Shown here: positions 34,795-43,415 of the stretch, piece after piece
Numbering within the stretch: the first letter of the stretch is position 1
How the letters are laid out: each line of letters begins with the position of its first letter
Assembly: GCA_964458645.1 (NCBI GenBank)
Contig: CAYWJU010000005.1
Coordinates: 1-64,000 of the forward strand
DNA length: 64,000 nucleotides
Origin: DAORHV01 sp964458645
GTDB lineage: Bacteria; Patescibacteriota; Gracilibacteria; Peribacterales; Peribacteraceae
Direction: 5' to 3'
Position numbers and translations under genes: made by a program
Notes under the pieces: model-generated
Told to the model about the DNA's origin: nothing
Databases searched by the model: none
Seen by the model: only the letters and a program-made list of their open reading frames with translations

Positions 34795-36354
34795 ATGGAG
34801 GGAGTACAACCGACGGCACGCTGGAAAATTTGGATCGCACCGGTTGCGATTACACTCGCTGTTTTGGTGGCGCAACTCGGCACGATGGACGCCTATGGTG
34901 CGACGTGGGATGAACCATTGCATCGGAATTGGGCCAAGCAATTCCTGTTGTATTGGCAGACGCATGATCAGCAGTACTTGGAGCAAATGCCCGGGAAGGG
35001 GATGTACTACGGTCCTGCATACTTTGTTGCCAACTTTGCATTGGCGCAGTTTGCTTCGCATACGCTCGGCGTGCCATTTACGCCGTCGAACCATTTGCTG
35101 AACGTGATCGTTACGTCTTTTGCTGCAGGTCTATTCTTCGCATTTGTGCGATCTGCGCTCGGTAAACGCGTGGCATGGTTTGCCACTGGGTTTGCGGTTT
35201 TGTATCCACACCTCATTGCGCACGCCCAATACAACCCCAAGGACATACCCGTGCTCGTTGCTTCGTTGTGCATGTTTGCGGCATTGCATCGTGCGATTCA
35301 AACGCGCGCGAAGCGCTGGGTCATTGCAACCGGTCTGCTGCTCGGTATCAGCTTGGCCGCCAAATTGAGTGCCATTGCGTTGTTGCCGATTCTCTTCGTG
35401 GTTGCCGTTGTCGTAATCGCTCAGTCGGTACGCGCAGCGCCCGCACGGTGGGCAGAAGTCATTCGGCGCGACGGCATACTACTTCTTCTGTGTATGTTGT
35501 TCGCCGCTGTCGGGCTATTCGTTGCGTGGCCGACACTGTGGTTCCAACCGTTGCTTTTGAAAGATTCCTTGCACGTCTTTCTGTTCGAATCGTTCTGGCC
35601 GGGGAGGGTGCTCTATTTCGGCGTGGAATATGGCGGCGCGGATTTGCCGTGGCACTACATGCCCATGCAGTTCTTTCTGGCCACCCCACTGCTGACACTC
35701 GGCTGTTTCTTGGTCGGCTCAGCGCTTGCGGTGCGTCGCTGCCTTTTCTCGAAGCGTTGGCAGATATACCTCATTGTATTGGCATGGTTCTTCGTGCCCC
35801 TTCTGCTTACGTTGAAGCCGGGATTGGTTCGTTACGACGGTATTCGTCAGTTGCTCTTTTGCGTTCCGGCGCTTGCGTTGCTGGCGGGCATCGGCCTGGA
35901 TCGCTTGTTGGCCTTTGCAACGTCGAAGGTTTCATGGAGGCCTTTGGCAATAGTGTTGGCAGCGGCACTCTTCGGTTGGATCGGGACAGAAGTCATTCAC
36001 GTGTTTCCGTTCGAAGGCTCCTATGTGAATGAATCCGTGCGTCTTGCGATCCCGAAGAACATCGACGACGTGTTCGAGATTGAAAACTGGGGTGCCAGTT
36101 ACCGACAGGCACACGACTGGATTGCTGAACATGTACGGCCCGGTGAGATCGTATGCGTTCCGATCGGCGATTATCTGGTGACGTGGTACGTTTGGCCGCA
36201 GGGCATCCGATTCGGCTGCGTGCCGGAGGCGAAGTACGTCATGTTCTTCACTCGCTATTCCAAAAGTTACCGTGAACGTTTTGAAAAACTCGAACCGGTG
36301 TTCAGCATCGAGCGGTACAACTCGCCTCTGTTGCTCATCTACGACGTGAAATAG
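34795..36354 (+). CDS. GT39/ArnT-like membrane glycosyltransferase
   Basis: GT-C-type enzyme moving a sugar from a polyprenyl-phosphate carrier to an extracytoplasmic acceptor (protein, lipid or polymer). The 519-residue protein has roughly eleven membrane helices. The first outer loop holds the catalytic acidic pair in ATWDEPLHRNWA; a second conserved patch is AHAQYNPKDIPV. A periplasmic C-terminal part of about 110 residues follows. The start at 34795 is preferred to 34786 because a TACCAT -10 box ends 7 nt before it. Acceptor and sugar are unknown. Confidence 0.83.
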   Translation: MEGVQPTARWKIWIAPVAITLAVLVAQLGTMDAYGATWDEPLHRNWAKQFLLYWQTHDQQYLEQMPGKGMYYGPAYFVANFALAQFASHTLGVPFTPSNHLLNVIVTSFAAGLFFAFVRSALGKRVAWFATGFAVLYPHLIAHAQYNPKDIPVLVASLCMFAALHRAIQTRAKRWVIATGLLLGISLAAKLSAIALLPILFVVAVVVIAQSVRAAPARWAEVIRRDGILLLLCMLFAAVGLFVAWPTLWFQPLLLKDSLHVFLFESFWPGRVLYFGVEYGGADLPWHYMPMQFFLATPLLTLGCFLVGSALAVRRCLFSKRWQIYLIVLAWFFVPLLLTLKPGLVRYDGIRQLLFCVPALALLAGIGLDRLLAFATSKVSWRPLAIVLAAALFGWIGTEVIHVFPFEGSYVNESVRLAIPKNIDDVFEIENWGASYRQAHDWIAEHVRPGEIVCVPIGDYLVTWYVWPQGIRFGCVPEAKYVMFFTRYSKSYRERFEKLEPVFSIERYNSPLLLIYDVK

Positions 36355-36395
36355 GGTGGCGAAAGGGGAGTTGTTTTGTGCTATCCTTCCCTCCT

Positions 36396-37721
36396 ATGCA
36401 AACCCCCTCTTTTCCGAAAGTCCAACGTTCGGTCGGTGTCAGCTTCAAGATGTTCCTGGTCGGTTTCCTGGTGCTCTTGTGCTACATCCCAAGCCTCATG
36501 GTCTACGGTATGGTCGCCGAGCGCCAGGGCCGCCAACAGGAAGCCGTAAACGACATTGCCTCCAAATGGGGGACTGCCCAAGTTATGAACGGGCCGGTGC
36601 TGAGCGTGCCGTATTCGTACAGCACTCGCGATGAAAAAGGAGTGACCTACTCCCAGGTGGGGTATGCGCCCGTGGCGACCGAGTCAGTGAAAATGGACGT
36701 GAAGCTGGAGAGCGAGGTCCGCTACCGCGGCATCTTCCGCGTACCGGTCTACACCGCCGAAATCCATGTCAGCGGTGTCTTGGGATCGATTCAGGAAGCA
36801 TCGAAATTCGGCCGCATTCTTTCGAACGAAGTCTCGTTGGACATGGGTCTTTCGGATCTGCACGGCTTGGTCGAGCAGCCGGAACTGAGCATCGGCAGTA
36901 CGAAGACGGCATTCGTTCCGAGTTCGAATATGTTGGGCGCCAACGGCCTGAGTGCGCCGTTGCCTTCACCGGTTGCCGGAACCCCGTTCAGCTACGTTCT
37001 CAAGTTGCATGGTACGCAGGCACTGGAGTTCATGCCGACGGGCAAGTCCATGTCCGTCACCATGACCTCGCCGTGGACCATGCCCAGTTTCATCGGCGGT
37101 GAGCTTCCCTCCAAATACGACATCACCTCGCAAGGCTTCACGTCCGAGTGGAACGTATCGTCCTGGTGGGCAAGCGGTGCCGCACCTGCCACAAGCGCGA
37201 TGCCGGTATACGATGAATACGGCAATCACTACCAGAATCAAGGCAGTCCGAGCTTCGGCGTGAAGCTGCTGGAGACTACGGACTTCTACACGCTTGTCGA
37301 CCGCGCCATCAAGTACGCCATCCTCTTCATCGGCCTTACCTTCATGGTGTTGTTCTTGGTCGAGGTCATGCACACCGAGCGCGTGCATCCGTTCCAGTAC
37401 ATCTTGGTCGGTGCGGCGCTGTGTCTCTTCTACCTTCTGCTGCTGTCGTTGTCCGAACATGTCGGCTTCCTGCCGGCGTACATCGTTTCGGCAATCGCCA
37501 CGGTTGCGTTGGTCAGTGGGTACAGCATTTCCGTGCTGCGACATAAGAAGTTCGGCACCAGCGTGGGTGTATTGCTCGCCGTACTGTACGGTTATCTCTA
37601 TTTGCTCCTGCAGATCGAGGATTACGCGCTGCTGTTTGGGTCCGTCATCTTGTTCTCCATTCTTGCAACGGTGATGTACGTCACTCGTAACGTCGATTGG
37701 TATGGCAAAGATCCCAGCTGA
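36396..37721 (+). CDS. creD: CreD-family inner membrane protein
   Basis: A 441-residue envelope protein. One N-terminal helix (about 17-40, followed by VAERQGRQQEAV), a large extracytoplasmic domain (about 50-300) and five C-terminal helices match CreD of E. coli, whose overproduction affects colicin tolerance and envelope integrity; its molecular function is unclear. No creBC-type two-component genes are adjacent. An extended -10 (TGC-TATCCT) ends 8 nt before the ATG. The following gene overlaps its end by 20 nt. Confidence 0.85.
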   Translation: MQTPSFPKVQRSVGVSFKMFLVGFLVLLCYIPSLMVYGMVAERQGRQQEAVNDIASKWGTAQVMNGPVLSVPYSYSTRDEKGVTYSQVGYAPVATESVKMDVKLESEVRYRGIFRVPVYTAEIHVSGVLGSIQEASKFGRILSNEVSLDMGLSDLHGLVEQPELSIGSTKTAFVPSSNMLGANGLSAPLPSPVAGTPFSYVLKLHGTQALEFMPTGKSMSVTMTSPWTMPSFIGGELPSKYDITSQGFTSEWNVSSWWASGAAPATSAMPVYDEYGNHYQNQGSPSFGVKLLETTDFYTLVDRAIKYAILFIGLTFMVLFLVEVMHTERVHPFQYILVGAALCLFYLLLLSLSEHVGFLPAYIVSAIATVALVSGYSISVLRHKKFGTSVGVLLAVLYGYLYLLLQIEDYALLFGSVILFSILATVMYVTRNVDWYGKDPS

Positions 37722-38439
37722 TTCGGCCGCCGCCGTACGCCGTGAACTTGCCGCCCTCGCCGACAAGGACAAAGCCGCGTTCTTTCCCCGGTTCTTCAAG
37801 GCCGGAAAAGGGGAGTATGCCGAAGGCGATACGTTCTTCGGCATTTCGGTGCCCGATGTACGGTCGGTGGTGAAGCGCCATCGGACGCTGCCTCGTTCTG
37901 AAATTACCAAGTTGTTCGCCGATGCCATGCACGAGTGTCGCCTGGCGGCCGCGCTCATCTTGGTCGAGCAGTTCCATGTGGCGAAACAAGACGAACGAGG
38001 GGCTATTGTCGATTTCTACCTGTCTCAGCTCGATCGCGTGAATAACTGGGATTTGGTCGATGCGTCGGCGTATCACATTCTGGGTGAATATTTGGTCGAT
38101 CGACCACGCGGCATGCTCACGACACTCGCAAACTCCGGTCACTTATGGCGCGAACGGGTATCGGTGGTGTCCACGTTGGCGTTCATCCGTAAGGGCGACT
38201 TCAAAGATATCTTCCGCCTGTCCGAACACTTCCTTACGCACAAGCACGACCTGATGCACAAAGCCTGCGGCTGGATGTTGCGAGAGGTCGGGAAGCGCGA
38301 CAGTATCGCGTTGGATCACTTTCTACGAAAGCATGGTGACCGCATGCCGCGCACCATGCTGCGCTATGCCATTGAGAAGTTTTCACCTATCAAACGAGCG
38401 GAGTATTTGGCCATGGGCAAAAGGAAAAAGAGCTCGTAG
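37702..38439 (+). CDS. AlkD-like DNA alkylation repair protein
   Basis: A 245-residue all-helical HEAT-like-repeat protein of the AlkC/AlkD superfamily, DNA glycosylases for positively charged alkyl adducts. The conserved segments FFGISVPDVRSVVKRH, NNWDLVDASAYHILGEYL (with the Trp/Asp of the active cleft) and RERVSVVSTLAFI are present. It overlaps creD by 20 nt, suggesting co-expression, without an obvious functional link. Confidence 0.88.
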   Translation: MAKIPADSAAAVRRELAALADKDKAAFFPRFFKAGKGEYAEGDTFFGISVPDVRSVVKRHRTLPRSEITKLFADAMHECRLAAALILVEQFHVAKQDERGAIVDFYLSQLDRVNNWDLVDASAYHILGEYLVDRPRGMLTTLANSGHLWRERVSVVSTLAFIRKGDFKDIFRLSEHFLTHKHDLMHKACGWMLREVGKRDSIALDHFLRKHGDRMPRTMLRYAIEKFSPIKRAEYLAMGKRKKSS

Positions 38440-38443
38440 AGTA

Positions 38444-38471
38444 TTGACAAATTATGAGAAATCTGGATAAT
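38444..38471 (+). promoter_or_regulatory. Promoter of the 38492 gene
   Basis: TTGACA (38444-38449), 16-nt spacer, GATAAT (38466-38471). The ATG at 38492 is about 14 nt past the predicted start of transcription. Confidence 0.75.
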
Positions 38472-38491
38472 GGCTTCTCACTATTTTCCTT

Positions 38492-39187
38492 ATGCTTACA
38501 GCACTCGAAAAGCGGCACCTGGATTTCCATTTTCCGGATATTGATCCGGGTGAGGTGCAATCGCGACTGGGGATGGGTATTGAAAAAGTTGCCTTTGGTC
38601 TTCGGACGATGGCTGCAGGAGTTCGAGAGCGTGTTCTGAAGCTTTTACGGAAGGACACTCAGGAAGATCCGATTTCGTACTTCGTGAGTCCTCTGTTCAC
38701 AACGCCGGTTGACGAGACCAGAAGGGATATCGATATGTGCGTCGACTACTTCGAGGGAGCAGTTGTAGTGCCAGATATCGTCATGAGCACAAAAGATCAG
38801 ACGTATTGTCTGTTGCAGGATAAACTCGACATGCAAATGCTCACGCCCGACCTGTGTTTCAGTGAGGAATTTTCGAAGCACCGCTCCTCGCTCCTCGCTC
38901 AGCTACAGGATTTGCTTGAGCGCGACAAAAAACTCCAAATGGATCAGGGGCGATTTTTTGATTTTCAGGGTTGGGGTCTGTGGCGCGTGCTGTTGGACCA
39001 GATTGCGATGGCGAACGTCGCGGTTGTCTGGGAAGATCAAAAGCCAAAACTAAAGATTTTCGATCTCACACTCATGCACACGCCGCGCTTTTCCAGCCGC
39101 GGTGTATTGCACATGCCCGGATATTTTTCGAATCAGCGCAACAACAGGCGCATGTTGCAGGCAATCGACCCGGCGAGCGCTGTATAG
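38492..39187 (+). CDS. Kinase-like-fold hypothetical protein, paralog 1
   Basis: A 231-residue soluble protein similar to the next gene product: QDKLDMQMLTPDL, RFFDFQGWGLWRVL and LKIFDLTLM line up with QERLSMKVLTLDL, WFDFMGWDSKRVL and LKMFDLSLY. In this copy the N-terminal glycine loop is weak (LGMGIEKVAFGL) and the lysine found in the paralog is not obvious. If the fold is a protein-kinase-like one, this member is probably inactive. The family is otherwise unknown to me. Confidence 0.7.
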   Translation: MLTALEKRHLDFHFPDIDPGEVQSRLGMGIEKVAFGLRTMAAGVRERVLKLLRKDTQEDPISYFVSPLFTTPVDETRRDIDMCVDYFEGAVVVPDIVMSTKDQTYCLLQDKLDMQMLTPDLCFSEEFSKHRSSLLAQLQDLLERDKKLQMDQGRFFDFQGWGLWRVLLDQIAMANVAVVWEDQKPKLKIFDLTLMHTPRFSSRGVLHMPGYFSNQRNNRRMLQAIDPASAV

Positions 39188-39229
39188 CCGTTATTCGATA
39201 ATTCACTATTCTTGGGCTAGCATGCGTTG

Positions 39230-39898
39230 GTGAAGCATCTCACGTTCAGCGAACGACAGTACTTCCAGAAGTACTTTCCAGAAGTGCATCTGTCATCGAT
39301 TGGCGGATTGGTCGGCATGGGTGCACAGAGCGTGGTGCGCGCATATGAAATGCAAGGAGGCGTTTCTCCCATGGTCATTAAGTATCCGCGTGCTCGCACG
39401 CGCTCTGATTTTTTCTCCATGGGAGTGAGTCCTATCTTTACCCAGCCAGCAAGGCAGATATCGGAGCAGGTCGGGCTTTGTCAGCAGTACTTCAAAGACA
39501 GGGTCGTCTTCACCGAGCTGGTGGCCGACCTGAAGCGCGGCAAGAATTTCTACATGATCCAAGAACGCCTGAGCATGAAGGTGCTCACACTGGATCTCTA
39601 CCGCAAACATCCGGAGTTGGAGCCGCAACTACATGAAGTGCTGCGCGAGAACCGCAAGCTCATGAATGACACCGGACTGTGGTTTGATTTCATGGGTTGG
39701 GACAGCAAGCGTGTGCTGCGCGATGAAGCGTATATAGCGAATTTGGGCGTGGTCGGAACGCCGCACGACGGCATGCGTCTGAAGATGTTCGACCTGTCGT
39801 TGTATGTGTTGCCGCGCTATAGCCCAAACACTTGGCTGCACGGAATTCTGTATGCCGTGCAGAGCCGAAACCTGCGAAGGTTCGGTTGTGATTTTTAA
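39230..39898 (+). CDS. Kinase-like-fold hypothetical protein, paralog 2
   Basis: A 222-residue protein. LVGMGAQSVVRAYE followed by MVIKYPRA resembles the glycine loop and beta-3 lysine of protein kinases; YMIQERL could be the hinge, and LKMFDLSLY could stand at the DFG position. No clear HRD catalytic loop is visible. Start is the GTG at 39230, 6 nt past a TAGCAT -10 box; an in-frame TTG directly before it is the alternative. Function is inferred only from motif order. Confidence 0.7.
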   Translation: MKHLTFSERQYFQKYFPEVHLSSIGGLVGMGAQSVVRAYEMQGGVSPMVIKYPRARTRSDFFSMGVSPIFTQPARQISEQVGLCQQYFKDRVVFTELVADLKRGKNFYMIQERLSMKVLTLDLYRKHPELEPQLHEVLRENRKLMNDTGLWFDFMGWDSKRVLRDEAYIANLGVVGTPHDGMRLKMFDLSLYVLPRYSPNTWLHGILYAVQSRNLRRFGCDF

Positions 39899-39915
39899 GG
39901 GAATTTCGAATAAGT

Positions 39916-41244
39916 TTAGGCAGCGAAGGCGTGCTCTCGTCGGCAGTTGTTTTGCGTTGCACTGCGTCCGCGTGCTTCCATTGCCGATAAGATACGTTCC
40001 ATGCCGATGGCAAACGCGCTGGTGCGCAGCGACATGCCTTGCATTTCCGAGCGACGGGAGACTGCCTCCCAAGCGTGCAACATGATGTGCTTGAGCTGGT
40101 CGTCCACGCTTTGCTCATTCCAGCGATGCCCCGACATGCCCTGCAGCCACTCGAAGTAACTGACCGTCACCCCGCCCGCGTTGGCGAGAATATCCGGAAT
40201 CACCTGGATGCCGCGATCTTCCAGCAACCGGTCGGCGTCGGTGGTCACCGGACCGTTGGCAAGTTCCAAGATGTAGCGAGCGGCCACATCATTGACGTTG
40301 TGTTTGGTGATTACACTTTCGATTGCAGCCGGAATCAGTACGTCGCAGGGGAGTGCTAGTAGCTCTGCATTGCTCATTGCCTTGGCTTTCTGCGCCCAGG
40401 AGCGAGACTCCACGTCTACTGTGGTGATGTTGCCGGTGCGCATGCGCAATTCGCGAAGTTTGCCGGGGTCCAAACCGTACGGTGCGTACCAGCCGCCGTG
40501 CACGTCGGTGATTCCGACGACGGTGTATCCCGCAGCATGCAGCATGGTCGCCATATTCCCGCCGACATTGCCGAAGCCCTGGATTGCGACTCGAATGCTC
40601 TTTTTCGGACGTTTGAGTGATGACAGCAATTCCTCCAGAATGAGAAATCCGCCTCTGGCCGTGGCGGTATCACGCCCCACGATGCCGCCGAGCGACAGTG
40701 GCTTCCCGGTGATGCATGCCGGTGTGAACTGCCCCGTGATGCGTTCGTATTCATCGCGCATCCAGCCCATGACTTCGGCGTTCGTATTCACATCGGGTGC
40801 AGCACAGTCCTTCAGCGGTCCCAGGTGCTGCACGAACGCGCGCATGTATTCGCGTGACAATCGCTGACGTTCCTCCGCACTCAGTGTCTCGGGTTTGCAG
40901 CGAATCGCGCCCTTGGCGCCACCGAACGGAATATCAACCACCGCGGTTTTGATCGCCATCAGTGCCGCGAGTGCCACCACCTCCTCTTCGGATGCCGAGG
41001 CGTGGAAACGGATGCCGCCCTTGTACGGCCCTCGTGCGTTGTTGAACTGTGCTCGGAACGCTTCGCAGGTTTGTGCAGATCCATCGTCTCGCTTTAGGCG
41101 CAAATGTGTGCGGTGTATGGCTTCGGCGCGTTGGAAGACGAGTTGTTCATCGTGCGTGAGCCGCAACATGGCTCCCGTCACGCCGACGATCGTTCGAAAA
41201 TTCTCGAGGAACATATGCTCTTGAAAAGAATGATGACCCTTCAT
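39916..41244 (-). CDS. gdh: Glutamate dehydrogenase (Glu/Leu/Phe/Val family)
   Basis: Reversible oxidative deamination of glutamate to 2-oxoglutarate and ammonia. The 442-residue protein has the substrate-binding ARGPYKGGIRFH and the catalytic lysine loop FGGAKGAI, then the Rossmann motif GFGNVGGN. Cofactor choice is not decided by eye. The start at 41244 gives the usual family length; the open frame upstream to 41475 lacks similarity. A TACACT -10 (41282-41277) leaves a leader of about 27 nt. Convergent with the kinase-like pair. Confidence 0.94.
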   Translation of the reverse strand: MKGHHSFQEHMFLENFRTIVGVTGAMLRLTHDEQLVFQRAEAIHRTHLRLKRDDGSAQTCEAFRAQFNNARGPYKGGIRFHASASEEEVVALAALMAIKTAVVDIPFGGAKGAIRCKPETLSAEERQRLSREYMRAFVQHLGPLKDCAAPDVNTNAEVMGWMRDEYERITGQFTPACITGKPLSLGGIVGRDTATARGGFLILEELLSSLKRPKKSIRVAIQGFGNVGGNMATMLHAAGYTVVGITDVHGGWYAPYGLDPGKLRELRMRTGNITTVDVESRSWAQKAKAMSNAELLALPCDVLIPAAIESVITKHNVNDVAARYILELANGPVTTDADRLLEDRGIQVIPDILANAGGVTVSYFEWLQGMSGHRWNEQSVDDQLKHIMLHAWEAVSRRSEMQGMSLRTSAFAIGMERILSAMEARGRSATQNNCRREHAFAA

Positions 41245-41450
41245 AGGTTTTTGACGACTGCTGCGCAAGCGCCAAGTGCTGAGTGTAAAGTAGCTGTAGA
41301 GAACTCTAACGTGCTGTTTTTGCCATAATGCTGAGCTTCTTTGCATTGAGAAATTATTACTGTTGTAAAAAATAACAACTTTACAGGGTATTTTTTTGTG
41401 GGGCTTTCTTGAGTATCGATCGATGATTTGCGAGTATGTTGTTTCTGCAC

Positions 41451-41711
41451 ATGAAGCACGTTTGGTTCGCCGCAAAGCGGTACGGCTATGGTTGGTACCC
41501 GGTTACCTGGCAAGGGTGGAGCATTCTCCTTGGATTTCTTGTGTTACTTTTGCTGCCCATGGGTATACCAGCTTTCGAAGCACAGAGTCGCGCGTCGGAA
41601 ATGACGTTTGCGCTGTTCTACGTTGGCTATTCTGCGGTGCTTACAACGATTTTGCTGTGGATTTGCTTCAAAACAGGCGAGCCTGCTCGTTGGCGTTGGG
41701 GAGGTGAGTGA
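41451..41711 (+). CDS. Small membrane protein with WFxAKxYGxGW motif
   Basis: An 86-residue protein with two transmembrane helices. The N-terminus carries WFAAKRYGYGWYPVTWQGW, a pattern I have seen in small uncharacterised membrane proteins of many bacteria; the C-terminus ends in a short tail with WRWGGE. The start at 41451 keeps that motif at the N-terminus; an ATG at 41436 is possible. The gene ends exactly where the convergent methyltransferase gene ends. Confidence 0.72.
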   Translation: MKHVWFAAKRYGYGWYPVTWQGWSILLGFLVLLLLPMGIPAFEAQSRASEMTFALFYVGYSAVLTTILLWICFKTGEPARWRWGGE

Positions 41712-42467
41712 CTATGTGGCCTGCAGTGTATGAAAGTGCCGGAAGTTCTGTCCTTTGCTCTTCTTTGTTTCACGATACTTGTATTCCGGAATGCCTGCCA
41801 ACAGCCCTTCAAGCTTCTGACGCCTGTCGCAAATAACGGTGACCGTTGCTTCTTTCCGTAACAATGGTCGGATTGCGCGCAACGATTCCACATATTTTTC
41901 AAGGAGTGCATCGGATTGCGCAGGTTGTCCGTTTTCACTCTCCATGAACGAGGTCATTTGGCCGTATGGGGGATCCGTAATGACCATGCTCACCGTCTCC
42001 GCAGCAATGATTTCCGATGGTACAGGCAGCGGCATGGCGTGCTGGAACAGCCGCAGACTTACCGGGGCGGTGCAACCATAGTGCAGCAGCATGTCGTGAA
42101 ATTGGGTGAGCAGTGCAGGGTCTACCTCTTTTCCACTTGGCGCCCTGGTCCCACTGTCGGTTGCTGTGTCGTAACTTGCTACATCCGTGAGTGAAAAGTT
42201 TCGTTGGGCGATGTTCAACGCCTCGGTGTCTATATCGGAGCCGAAGATTTGTGCAATGTTGGAGCGTCGTATGATGCTAGGGCTGATCAATGCTCCTCCA
42301 ATGCCACAGAATGGATCGTACAACACATGGCCCTCCGAAACGGGATTATATTTGGATCCCCTCAAATAGGCTTCGTCCGCGATACGAGGATACAACGACG
42401 GTTTCCCAGGTAAGAATTCCAGAATTTTTCCCGGGATAAGGCAGGTGCAGGCGTCGAACTTGTTCAT
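41712..42467 (-). CDS. SAM-dependent methyltransferase, probable RNA guanine-N2 type
   Basis: A 251-residue class I methyltransferase. Motif I is YDPFCGIGGALI, motif II ends in GSDIDTEAL and motif IV is TDPPYGQ. A DPPY-type motif with this spacing is found in Trm11-, TrmG10- and AviRa-like guanine-N2 enzymes, but DNA N6-adenine enzymes use a related motif, so the substrate stays open. No THUMP domain is present. A -35 TAGACA and -10 TAAAAT precede the ATG, with 6 nt between box and start. Confidence 0.78.
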   Translation of the reverse strand: MNKFDACTCLIPGKILEFLPGKPSLYPRIADEAYLRGSKYNPVSEGHVLYDPFCGIGGALISPSIIRRSNIAQIFGSDIDTEALNIAQRNFSLTDVASYDTATDSGTRAPSGKEVDPALLTQFHDMLLHYGCTAPVSLRLFQHAMPLPVPSEIIAAETVSMVITDPPYGQMTSFMESENGQPAQSDALLEKYVESLRAIRPLLRKEATVTVICDRRQKLEGLLAGIPEYKYRETKKSKGQNFRHFHTLQAT

Positions 42468-42473
42468 TGCCGT

Positions 42474-42501
42474 ATTTTACAATAAATAATATTTTTGTCT
42501 A
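42474..42501 (-). promoter_or_regulatory. Promoter of the methyltransferase gene
   Basis: Minus strand TAGACA (42501-42496), 16-nt AT-rich spacer, TAAAAT (42479-42474), 6 nt before the ATG at 42467. The -35 lies inside the 3' end of the upstream YkvA-type gene. Confidence 0.75.
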
Positions 42502-42765
42502 TTTTTGCGGTGTGCGCAGTTTCTCGCGCACAGAGTGTGTCATACGCAGAAACGTCATACCCGCAATGATCAGTGCAAGGATGTCATCTGCTTGCCCGAG
42601 CAGCGGCAGAACATCCGGCACGATATCGAATGGGATCACGACGTATGCCATTGCTCCAATAAGCAATAGTTTGGCTGGCAAAGGAGTATTGGGATGAATC
42701 GCAGCCCTGAGGAATACGCGTAGAGCATTCCAGGACTGCAGCCATTGGAGCGGTTTTTTTACCAT
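42499..42765 (-). CDS. YkvA/DUF1232 family membrane protein
   Basis: An 88-residue protein with the family signature: a hydrophobic helix, VIPFDIVPDVLPLLGQADD, then a second helix. The family is common and uncharacterised, and membrane-associated. It starts 6 nt behind the preceding methyltransferase gene and is probably co-transcribed with it. Confidence 0.88.
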   Translation of the reverse strand: MVKKPLQWLQSWNALRVFLRAAIHPNTPLPAKLLLIGAMAYVVIPFDIVPDVLPLLGQADDILALIIAGMTFLRMTHSVREKLRTPQK

Positions 42766-42771
42766 CTGTAT

Positions 42772-43323
42772 TTATTGCTTGATGTACAAAATCGCACCGG
42801 TGTCCTCACCGTCTGGGGGCAAATCTTTGAATTTGAACGCATGCGACACCACCCTTGTGCCCGGCCGCAGTGTCGTCCAGATCGTGCGTTGAAACTTCTG
42901 CATCGTATCGGTTAACAAATAGCAGAAAATCACGTCGGCATCGCGGTAGTCTTGCTTCCAAAGGTTCTGGAAACGAATGCTGGAATTCTTGCGGAAGAGC
43001 GAACGCACCTTGGCGTACACGAACGTGGGTAGCGACATCTCGAAGCCGATGCCTTTGGCTCCGGCTGCCGCTGCAGCGAACACCATGCGGCCGTCGCCGC
43101 AGCCTGCGTCGTAGACGGTCTCGCCGGGTTTGATCTTCGCCAGGCGCAACATGCCGTCCATGATTTTCTTCGGCGTAGCCACGAACGGTGCTCCGCCGCG
43201 CATCACCAAAATTCCCGGCAGACAGATGAGTAGCGACACGATGGCAACCCATTGCCCAACCGATCCGTTGCCGTACCACAGCATGATGGGAATAGGCGCG
43301 AGGAGGAAAATGGCTTCGAACAT
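42772..43323 (-). CDS. Membrane-anchored SAM-dependent methyltransferase
   Basis: A 183-residue protein. Two N-terminal hydrophobic helices (about 1-45) anchor a class I methyltransferase domain with motif I VYDAGCGDGRMVFAA. This layout resembles small membrane-bound lysine- or lipid-methyltransferase-like proteins; no substrate can be assigned. An extended -10 (TGG-TATGCT) ends 6 nt before the ATG. Confidence 0.82.
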   Translation of the reverse strand: MFEAIFLLAPIPIMLWYGNGSVGQWVAIVSLLICLPGILVMRGGAPFVATPKKIMDGMLRLAKIKPGETVYDAGCGDGRMVFAAAAAGAKGIGFEMSLPTFVYAKVRSLFRKNSSIRFQNLWKQDYRDADVIFCYLLTDTMQKFQRTIWTTLRPGTRVVSHAFKFKDLPPDGEDTGAILYIKQ

Positions 43324-43415
43324 GGTCGCAGCATACCAGTACCGACACTTCCGTTCCGCTCAAATGTTGTCTATCATGCCGCCTCGCGGAGTCCTTCCGC
43401 CCATTCTCTCCTCTT

